Below, one piece after another: positions 1 through 11,400 of a stretch of DNA of 64,000 bases. Source of the DNA: Litoditis marina. Lineage: Eukaryota > Nematoda > Chromadorea > Rhabditida > Rhabditidae. The DNA lies in the NCBI GenBank assembly GCA_964036275.1, contig OZ038435.1, positions 6,454,187 through 6,518,186 on the forward strand. The letters run 5' to 3'. The translations under genes and the position numbers were made by a program. The notes under the pieces are model-generated. The model was given only the letters and a program-made list of their open reading frames with translations. It searched no databases and was not told the DNA's origin. Numbering within the stretch: the first letter of the stretch is position 1; each line of letters begins with the position of its first letter.

Positions 1-2416
1 ATGTGAGTAGTAATATTAGTATCAGTATGAAATTGATAAAAGGCGGGCTAAGGTGTGAATAAGTGTCTTTGCGCCGTAGTCATAACTCATTCTATATCTC
101 GGATAAACATCAAAAGAGACAAGGACGGATCTACACGATACGACGCGTGCTACGGGAAGGGGGACAAATCACGAATAGGGTTACAAAGTTTACAAAGGGT
201 TACAAAGTTTACTAATAGGGTTACAATTTTTACAAAAGGTTACAAATTCACAAATACAGGTAGAGGAGAGCTCTGAGTATTGCTGGAACAGCGTGGCACC
301 TTCACCCCATTCTATCTTTCAGCTTTAGCAATCAGGCGGTTCTAGCCCATGAACTCAAATCTCGAATCGTAGTTCCAGTTCTGAAGGTTCTAGCCCACGT
401 ACTCAAGTATGAAAGGTGAACTTGACAGAATTGTGAAGAATAGAATTATAAGGTGGTACGTTTCCAATATCCGTGGCGAAGAAATTCTCCGAGTATGCAG
501 AGATAAAGCCATCTGAAGGGCAGTCAAGGAACACCATCTCGAAATGATATGAAGTAAACTAAATAAATCTTGAATCTTGAACGTTTGCCCATACCCCCGG
601 TGTAACTCCTTCGAATTAACTTGCAGAACACAACGAAAACATTTTATAGGTTTCGCTCTTTCCGAAGCAAGCCTGTACGTTGTACGTTTTCCTATATGGA
701 TCTGTTTGTAGATTTATCCCGTGTCTTTCCGGTCAAAATTCGTGAAATATGGAGTGTATACTACTAGACATAGATAGTGTATGTTTCTACGGTTACCACA
801 GTGGAAACAAGTCTTCTGCGAACTCAGTTCTCCAAGGAGTATAAAACAACCAAACTTTCAATACGAGCAAGTTTCTTCACGAAGTTCATCCCTGTTGCAG
901 AACAGAGCCGAAAAATCAAGCTATAATTAAATTTTTGCCTGATATTTCTAATGATGTTGTTGATTTGTACTGTTTCTCACATAGTCTGGTGCTCCTAGCA
1001 AAGCTGGGAAGTTCGTAGAATCAGTTGTAAACAAAAACAGAGTCCAGTGTGGTTTGGTCTGAATCGTTTCTACGAAGGATTCTACAGTACATGCTCTTGC
1101 ATGACACCTAGGTTCTAAAATGTTTGAGGAATACTTTGGCAGCACGCTTTAGGACATTATAAAGTGTTTGTGTTACAATTCACAAAGATTATTCTGCTCA
1201 CTTGTGTTTTTTCTGTAAGTTTTCGTTATATCGAAGAGTTTCATGGAGAATAATATCGAACGAATGTTGAAAGGGTGTTGAATTGTGTCGGGAAGACTGC
1301 GAGTAGATATAGATCGAAATGGCTCGGGACTAGATGAGATTAGAATTCAATCGAAACGCGGATGAACAGGGAAAAAAGAGAAATGGGGTTGGGATCGGTT
1401 AGAATGGACCAATGAAAAAAGCATTATTATAGTTTTTCTAATTGATAGGTTGAATAGTATCATTGCATGTCACTCAGAAGGCAACGACCAGAGCATGAAA
1501 CATGCCTTGATAGAACCACGTATTTTTATATACTTCATTATTCCACATTTTTATTGTTATTATTATTATTATTATTAGTGTGCATTCACAATATTATTGT
1601 GAGATCGTGGCCACGAATACCTCAAAGCATGCAGAGATACGCAGATTTGGAGATCGGTCAAGAACCACCACTGTGTAACATTGTGATGTGACGAATAAAA
1701 CTTGAACTATTCATGCAACCTTTTTTGGTCAACCGTGTAGTTTGATGACAGATACATGCAGTAGTTCATGATTGTCGAACAGAAAACAGTGAGGTCAAGC
1801 TCAAACGACAGCGGGAAGGGATTACAATCACTGCATACTAGAAGTAAAGTGAGTAGTCACGTAAAGTTAGCATTCTAATGAGGCATCGTGCACTTTGTCA
1901 TTGCACGTTTCTGAGTTATGCTGTGTTTAACATGTTTCGCGCGATTGTGCAATTCTAAGAGTATAAATGCTTGCTTTCAAACAGGATACCCCGTTTTAAG
2001 CTCGCTAGTTCGAATCTCGCTGGAGGCACACATTTTATCTCCTTGCCTTCCTTCTATGTACATTACGTTCTTATTACGTGATTGCCGATTTTGTCACCAT
2101 TCCTTGTCCATTATCACTTTTTGTCTACTTATCAAAGTGGCTGATAGCCATCCTTCGCTCCTTTACCACTACTTTACAGTTGATTTTCAAAATTCAATCT
2201 TGATATTCGTGACGTTTTCATTCTATAAACTACACAATCCACAGTTTAACTCGTTTATAGAATTGAATCAAAAGTTCTTCCCAAGTGGATCTATGATTTG
2301 AATGAATGTTTGCCTATTGAACTTTTCATTCTGGAGGGAGTTACTTGATTAATTGATCTTTGATCTTCAAGTTGAATCTGTACTTTGCTTTTCGAACTAC
2401 TCGTTATGTTCTAGGT
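1..2416. other. Gene-free upstream region
   Basis: I see no convincing coding exon here. The stretch holds a degenerate TTACAAAG/GGTTACAA minisatellite at about 177-255, a TTA trinucleotide tract at about 1554-1578, and AT-rich tails ending in AATAAA-like sequence near 550 and 1696 that resemble old LINE 3' ends. At about 1850-1937 there is an inverted copy of the repeat that also occurs at 12868-12992 and 13279-13396. The promoter of the downstream peptidase gene must lie here or further upstream, but no core element is recognisable. Confidence 0.5.
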
Positions 2417-5400
2417 ATGAACCTGCGGAGTTTGTTGTTGGTGTGGTGCGGCTCTGTCGCTGCCGTCAGACTCACTGATCCCGTCACATGGAACGGCGAC
2501 CTGGCGGAAGATGGTTTGTTTACAGTTTACTTAAATTTTTATTCATGAGAAACTTTTAAAAAGTCCTGATATTTAGTACAATTCGGGTAGCTTAGAGTAC
2601 ACCATAGTAGCCGAGTGGTTAGGAAGTGGACTAGCAAAGTTTTTTTTATTTAGAAGAGAAAGGTTTTGTAGAGAATTTTGTTTCATTTGTGTTTCAAACT
2701 TGTTTTTTTTACCATGTTAAACTGTTCAGTTAAAATGATATATATATATACAAAAGACACCCTGTTCAAGAATAAAGTGTAGTTTACAAATACGAAAAAC
2801 ACGACGCTCCTTATTGTAAAACTCACACTTTGTTCTAGAAATGTGAAAGCTTGCTGTTTGACCTTTAGAAAAGTTTCTCATGTTATAACTGTTGTGTTTA
2901 TAGACGGAGACCTTCTGGAGGTCGTTGGAGATGCCGCGCCGGTCGTTCCTTGGGTGACGGCTCATTTCGACGTGAAACTGGATCAGTTCTCGTACTCCAA
3001 CACGGACACCTTCCAAATGAAGTGAGTAGACCCAATACTTCTTGCTATTCCCACGGAAAATTTGGCAGCGTGCCAATGAAATGAATATATTTCACAGAAC
3101 TTCAGGTTATATGGAATGAACTTTTACCCGCATACTGTTACAAGGCTAACTACCACTCAGATCATAGGCTGTTAATTACAAATTCGCGTTTGGTCGAAAC
3201 TGTATTGCTACAAATCTAGAGATATAGTGTGCCCTGAAGAGACGTCAGACGACGAGAGGGAAAATCAATATATATGACAGCCACTCTGTATAAACAGTAA
3301 TTTACTGTTTTGCAACGACGCTTGTTCTGAGCAGAGGCAGGCTAAACTGTAGATATCCAGCGTTTGTAGTTTGATTGTGGTGCATTCCAGTCCTAATTTC
3401 TGATTTGTGCTGTGTACGTGAATCGAACTTCAACTCTTTTAGCTTGTAGGATCCATTAATTTGTATTTGGGTACAACTTTTGACTGTACTATTACACCGA
3501 CTGTCAACAAGATATCCGTGAAACATGTGAGAAATCTGGCACTTCACTCATTGCAATTCTTTTCATTTGCTTTGATTCGTTTATTCTTTGATTTGTTTGG
3601 CACATATAATAGAACTTAGAATAATCTTCGATTCTGTGACCATTACTCCGAATGATTGATCGATAAAAGTTACTTATCATCTTTCGTGCGTGAATGATGT
3701 CATACATTTATTCGGTGAAAATTATGAAAAACTGTTCTTTTTCCAGATACCTGTATAACAGGACATACTACAAAGCCGGTGGCCCCATCTTCTTCTATAC
3801 CGGAAATGAGGGTTCTGTCGAAGGTTTCGCCACCGCCACGGTAGAACACATTACTGTTATCCATTATTTGAACTTACAAAAACCTCCTCTGCTTTATTCC
3901 TTCGACTGTAAACTCGTTTGTTTTCACACTATCTGAAAAACATTGCTGAAAAGCAGATTTTCTTCTGGAAAAAGTATATATTCTGAGTGGAATACAACCA
4001 ATTGTGAGTTCAGAAGATTGAACCAACCAAGTTTTCTTTTTTTATAAATAAATTTGTGTACGGCCCATTTCATCCGTTTGGTCACTTTATTGTGAATCAA
4101 TCTTACAAGTACATAATATCAATATCAACCGTAGATGGACTGTCCGTAGAGGGGGTGAAGATACATGGGTGAGCTTTGTTACCAGCTCATGCGGTCCGCC
4201 AGACAGATACCGCGGCGAGCGGGGATCGAACCCAGGTCTGTGGAGCGACAGCCGAACGCTAACCACTTGACCACTCGGCCCCTGACTTATCAACTGTGAC
4301 ATTTTTTCCTCACAACTTTTTTCCAGGGCATAATGTTCGACCTGGCACCAACTTTCAACGCGGCAATCGTATTTGCCGAACACCGCTTCTATGGCACATC
4401 TCTACCCTTCGGCAACCAATCGTATTCTGTCAGTCTCCGACTTGCTAACAAAAGTTTCAAATATTTGCACAGACCTTTCTCTCCGTAAACAATTAGAAAT
4501 CACTAATGTCGTTTTAATACTTCTCACAAAAGTTAATTTATGTGGGTGAATCTTAATGCTTGCACAACGGAACATCTGATAAATGGGTGTTTCTATGCAA
4601 ATTTAGTTTGATCGCTTTTTGTTCAGTAGGCAAATCTACTCAGAGTAAGTATGCTAGAAGATCCCGGCCCCTTCATCCCACCCTGCGTCTCTCGCTATGC
4701 CTCACTATTTCTCGTCTATCACGTCCCGGCGGGATGTGAGAGCAGAGAAATAGCGTATGTTTGAGGAGACGCAGGATGGGATAGAGGTGTCGGGATCTTC
4801 TAGCATACGTACTCTGCTGGGTGACTAATCGAACTACCACTAGAACTTGGTAAGTTGTGTTTTCCAGTCAGTTGAAAACATGGGCTTGCTGACATCGGAC
4901 CAGGCTCTGGCTGACTACGCACAGTTTTTGACGGCCCTCAAAGTAAGTGAGATGCTTATATTGAAAAGTTGTTACTAAAAAACTGTTGGTCAAGCCCTGT
5001 ACGTGGCTGACCGTGGGTGACTCTGGTACTATGCTTGTTTTGCTAACTTAAACAGGCTTTGCTCACATACGATAAGAACAAAATAATTGTACAGAAATCG
5101 TATGTACTAACGAATGAGATGGCAAGTTCTCTCCAGTATTCTTTTAGAAGTGTACACCAGTTAAACCAACATCAAAAAAGAGATCCAGAACCAGTTCGAG
5201 CCACGGTTTCGACTCGAGTTGTTTCCATCAGTTCAGAGTTAGGCAACAGAGTTTAAGTTTCTAGACGGTGACCGCCGTGCGACAATCAAAAGTAGGATTT
5301 CGCAGGTTCTTTGAAGTTTCTTCACGGCTCCCTCCAACGAGTCTCCGTATTAAACTTATTCCAGACCAAGACAGAAGGGATGCCCATCTCTTTCCCTTCG

Positions 5401-8400
5401 AATACCAAAGTAATAGCGTTCGGTGGGTCGTATGGCGGCATGTTGTCCGCCTGGTTCCGCATGAAGTACCCGCATATCGTGGACGGGTTGGTTCCATCGT
5501 TACATACAAAATATTATAAATAATAACATTTAAGGCACCCTTCTTCATGAATGTAAGAGTAAGACGGTGGTGCCGTTTCTCTGCTTACCGCCTATCTTGA
5601 TTTTCTCGATCAATCTGATTTTCCCCTGAAAGTTTCCATCGAACTGCCTGCATAGCTCATTCAACAGTGTTCAACAAATGTACGAGTAGTGATCCCTTTC
5701 TATGGCGCCGTAGGAACATCTTGTAAACCTCATGAGAGATCACTTCATAAATAATATCTAACCAATTTTCCCTGAGTCCATTGATTGCTATGCTTAAATT
5801 TTAAAAGTTGGGAAGTTTTTCCTCCGGTCCGCGACGAGCAACTGCCACGTGTTATGATTAGAATAATAGCATGAACCGATAGCACCAGATAACACCTTGT
5901 AAGCTCTATAACAACGCTAAAAACCTTTGTTCGGTGCATCGTCGTTAGTCGACGTAAAAAATTAGAGAAAAAAATCATGAAAAATATAACATCGACTGCA
6001 CTCATTGAAACTTTGTTAACCTAATAAAAATAAAGTGAAAAAGCATTGTCACTATCTTGTGAAACACTTTTCTCTATCTCTTCTAATTCGCGGAAAGTCT
6101 AGTAAATGGTCACAAAAAACTTTCTAATGGTCTCATTGTCAATTCTTCACCATGAAAAACAAAATTTTTGGTATCTTTTGCTGTTGCAAGTACTTTCGAA
6201 CTTTTTGAACGTGCGGAATCTAGAAAGGTGGGAATGCAAGTTTTGGTAATAAAGAGAAAATAAGAAAGTACCACAAGAATAATCAGCTACTCCTGCACTA
6301 CTATTTCGTTTTTGAGCAGGAGTATTTGTTTGGGTTTACTACGTTTTGGTGCGCTATGCCCATGATAAGTGATAACTTATCAGTACATTTCTTTCTCTCG
6401 CTCTCGAAGTGCGTAAAATACACAGTATTAGTGGTTGCAGTTGTGTTAATCTTTCAAATTATGAATTGGTTCACGTCATGGAACCACTTAAAGAAGGTTT
6501 CTTACTGACCGCAATTCAGTGACATCAAACTAAGAAAATAATCGAACCACGTGTACAGTTTTTTGAACTGCCCAAAGGCTGGCAAATGAGCGGCAAACTC
6601 ACAAATTTCTGTCTCTCGCCGAAATCGAACCAGCGAGCAAAAGTTTCGTACCAGTGCGCTTAAATCGCTGCGATATTACAGCACAGAACTGTGGGTTTGG
6701 AAATCGAGTACATGTGTGCGTACACAGCGGATAGTGAGATATACAGTACCCTATCGCCTTTCCGTTGGCAACGACTATCTGCCGTCTTTTCAGAGCGTGG
6801 GCAGCGTCGGCGCCGCTGCTCTACTTCCAGGGTGGCGGGGTGGACGAGGGAGCCTTCGATGGGATCACCACCAGGTAGAGAAAGTTACTCGAGTTCAGTT
6901 GTAGTTTGATTAGTTATAGTCTGTTTCACGCACTTATAACCCTCTACAGTAATCTGCGCGAACTTCTAGATCAACGTCTCGTAGTTGGATGTTTTTGGAA
7001 GGACTTCAATTATCGCTATTGTGTTCTCTATCTATGCTACTACAAACTCTGAAAGTTTGAAACTAAAATAACAATCTATTCATTAAAAAATCCTTCTAAA
7101 TATGTGACTGATTACTCTAGAAGGACATCGATTGGTGAAACGAACTATAATCACGCTATAATTGACGAGTTTCAAACGGAAAGCAACGGAGTAGCTTCCC
7201 ATAAAACTCGTCCTAGTGAAATAGTAACTTTCTTACGTAAATTTCTAGAGTTTGAGTTCCAAACGTTCATTCTCTAGATGGGTGTGTGAAAAGATTAAAA
7301 AAAATGTTCAGATATGTTTCACATGTTTATATTGACTCAACAATATTCACTACGGCCTTCAATCGCTGATAATGTCACTACAGGAGGTAACGTGGAAGTA
7401 TAACTGCCTATAGGAGTGTTGAATTTGAACGCATTGTTCATCAGCTGATTATTGAAATAATTGCTGATGTATACATAATGTTTTCGGATCGTCAACCTTG
7501 CAGAACTTACAACGAGTCGGGCTGCAACAACTACATTATCGCGAATGCCTGGAATGCCATCTCCAACCTATCCAGCACACGTAAGACCTTATACGCATAT
7601 TACTCTTATAGTTATTTGAAACAAACATAATTGGTATCATGTATGGTTTTAGATAGTATTAAAAATTATGTGCTCAGTGAAAGGCGCTACTCAAAATGGT
7701 CTTGAATCAGCCCAGTCCTCTTAGAACAACAGCTAAATCGTCTTGAATCAGGGTCGACACGATTTTGAGGGGCACCTTTCACTGGGCAAACAATTTTCTG
7801 ATCGTCAAACTACTTTTCCAAGAAAAATCTATTCCAGCCGAAGGATGTCAGTTCCTGAATGGTCTCTTCAATCTGGATCCCACCACTCAGATAAATAGCA
7901 CAACCGATGGTGTCTATCTTCGTGACTTTATAAGGTATAGTTTGGACAAGATACACCTAGAGTCTTCACAAAACAAAAGGCGTACTGATACGGAGAATGT
8001 GCACAGACCAAGATACCTGGGTAGCCATAAAGGAAGAGTGAATGAATAAATTATGAAGCTACGCTGTATTTCAGATTCCGCCGACAGCTAATTGTACACA
8101 TTTTCTTCTACGAAACCCTTATTACTCTCTTATGTTAATTTATGAGCATTTGTCAGTATTATCATATATTCGTGTCATGTAAGACCTATGCTAAACAAAA
8201 GCTGAATAATGAGATTATGAAGTTCCTGTTGATGTTGCTAGGAGTATAGGATAAAGGATATAGGCTCACATTTTCAACTCATTCATACATCACACTACCG
8301 CCTCTCTCTTAATCTCATAGAATCCAGGCCAATTTCACAAGGAACCGGGTATTTCGTTAACCAGAACCGGGTTACCTGCTTAACCCTCTTGTTAACCCCA

Positions 8401-11400
8401 TTTCTAACCATTTTTTACAGTGTTTTGGGGGGAAATTCGCGGTTACCAAGTAGTTAACAGAAGGGTTAACCAGATAACCCGGATTATGGTTAACTGCTAG
8501 GGTTAACGAAATATGGGGTTAAATGAAGAATTCGCCTAAAATCCACTGAGTAACGGTAAATATGTTGCAAATGTGTAACATATATGTAATACAATGAAAC
8601 ACAATACAAATACAATGCAAGTATGGAATAACTCTGTTTTTGCAGAGAAGCAATCGAATACATGGCCATGGTCGACTACCCCTACCCAACCTCTTTCCTA
8701 ACACCCATGCCAGGCTCGCCAGTTAAAGTAGGTTGCTCAACTCAGAATACTTGTAAAAAAAACTACGGAAGTCAGTTACTCTCAATTAATGTAATTATTT
8801 TCATAGAAACTGTCGGGTTTTCGGCAAAAAACATGAGTCCGCAACCCTGTACAGTCTTCAACTCGAAAAAATCGCGAACAGTGTGAAGTTTTATTTTAAT
8901 TATTCCCAGTGAAGACATACCTTTTGAAATCAACAAATATATGCTGTCTCGAAATACAGCCCAGCGGTTGTGGTATTGATACGGTAGCTAAGTTAGAACA
9001 TTTGTCAGAACAGTCGCTTTAGTATAGAATGTATACAACATTATTATATCTTTTTTCTATGTTCTTTTCACCATTCTCTTTTTGGCAACCTCTCGCGTTT
9101 CAAACTTTCGTTCCGTTATTACACACTGTGTAATAAATATTTGATTTGATTTGATTTGAAGCAATTAGGACACAAGTACAACAAATCACATTTCACGTAC
9201 AACTTACTGAAAAAGAATCGTAGATGTGTTGAGACTCGTTCACGCACCATAATGGATAACAACTCTCACAAATTACTTCCCAACTTTTCCCAGGAAAAAC
9301 GATCCGATTAAAAACAGCACAACACAGTACAATACAAGCTTAAATTCTAGTACCTGGGCGTTATGCTAACGCTTTGTTTAGCCGCAAGGACTTTCTTTTA
9401 AAGTAATAGCATAGAAAGCATCTGGCGCAGTACGGATCTGCATTCGCTGGTGAGCACTTCACGAGCAGTATCTTTACGTTTCACGTATAGGAAACACTCT
9501 CATATGGCACAGAGCGTGAAACGCGGTGGTATTAGCTCCTGAGGTGCTTATCAGAATTGTTACCGCTCCCACGGTGAATAGGAAAGGGGACGATGGTGAA
9601 AGGGGACGAGGGGGGGGGGGGGGGGGACGGGGGTATGGCAAAGGGGACGAGGGCTGAGGCAAAGGGGACGAGGGGTGGATTGATAATTAGAGAAAAATCT
9701 AGTCAAATTTAGTTTCCGATTATTCCATAATACTTTCCTTGTTCTGTATCTTCATTATTGATTCATCTTTTCCCCTTTCTACGATACCTAAGAGTGTTTT
9801 TTGCCTCATCCCTCGTCCCCTTTGTCTCAGCCCTCGTCCCCTTTGCCTCAGCCCTCGTCCCCTTTGCCATACCCCCCCCCGTCCCCTTTCACCCTCGTCC
9901 CCTTTCCTATTGGCCCGCTCCCACGGATCGAAAAATGTCATCAATTACTTTTTTGTGTCCAGGTTGCCTGCCAGGGAATGAACACTCCGGGAACCAATTT
10001 CACTGACCAGCAGCTGGTCACAATGATTGCCTCTGCTGCCACCGTCTATTACAACTATACAGGTAACTGGTACATAGGAATTTCAAGAAAACCTAGAAAA
10101 ATTAAGATTTCATACACACGAACTATGCCTATATCATGATATTGAACAGCTGTAGTTGACCGAAGTAGTTGTAGCTTTATGTACATGGTGTAATCAAAGA
10201 AAAGTTCAAATGAGAAAGTCAGAAAATCTTGACTTTTCACCAAATATGTTTTTGAATACTAACCAGAATTTATGGACCTAGAAGTTCGGTCTAGGCAAGA
10301 CATAAACTGCTCCTGTTTGCCACTATTTGTAGTTTGATCCCATCACATTTCTTTCGAATGGATGTCACACTACTGCAAATATTTCTATGCGTAATTTATA
10401 TTCAATTCTCTCCATCTGACATTGAAAATGTATAAATAGAGGTAGAAAAGCCTGATATTGTGCAGGAGATGCGGCCCCCTACTGCATCAACCCGAATATT
10501 TGTGGCGACGCCGCCACGGCCGCGCTCGGAAGTCCTCTCGGATGGCCGTGGCAGGTGAGAAGTTGTCGGTTGTCTTTGTTCAACCACACACGAGAATACA
10601 TAAATTTCTCATTCCAGTGGCGACGTTTTGGTGCATTTGCCGTTTACAGAGCCTGAAAAAGCGATGAAAAAACGACAAATCGCCGCTGAAATCAATTATC
10701 CATATAACCTAGTGTTCGGCTCAAAAAAGATTACCAACAGCATACTACAACATGCAGAGGTGAAAAAGTAACTAATCATCGAGACGGTGAGAAGTTGATT
10801 CGTGCACATCTAAGCACCCAAAGTTGACGTTGCCGACCTGGGTCTCGGGGAACATGTGCTATTTTCTGCTCTCTCACCCCGTTACTATACAGTTGATGTA
10901 ATGACGGGGGAGGCAGATGATCATACATTAATCACATTTATTCTGTCAAGTTGTGAATGCGTTTGCAATTTGGATCAATTAGATTTGGACTTTCATACAG
11001 TCTGTTCACGTTTACAGTTGATTTCTGTTGAAATAGAGCGCCGTACTGATTTGAAGTTATTGAGTCTACTTTTGATAGGGCCATTTTTTTCAATATTTTC
11101 AGGAGTGTAGTGAGATAATCATCGACATGTGTGCCCGCGGTCAGCCGAATGACTTTTTCTGGAACGAGTGTGGAACGAATAACATCGCCAACCTCGCCTC
11201 GTACTGCAATGGCACCTTCGCACAGTACGTTACAACCTATAATTGATAATAGTACAAGTACTGGAGAAATAGTACTTTGAAACGTGAAGAAACTGGGTGA
11301 ATGTGTACTATATAGTGAGTGCCAAATGAATAAATTTCTGTCTCTTGCCGGAATCGAACCTGCGAGCCAAAGATTCGTAGCAGGGCGCTAACCACTGCGC

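Noticed and set aside
4139..4290. tRNA gene
   Set aside because: A and B boxes are present but the cloverleaf does not close and it continues into a repeat body; called as a SINE.
8326..8537. CRISPR-like or telomere-like array suggested by repeated GGTTAAC
   Set aside because: Units are irregular, in both orientations, and lie within an inverted-repeat element present twice; it is neither an array with spacers nor telomeric.
9739..10139. Pro/Ser-rich open frames across the GGGGACGAGG foldback
   Set aside because: They are translations of the repeat in several frames; the real coding sequence is the exon at 9963-10062 in another frame.
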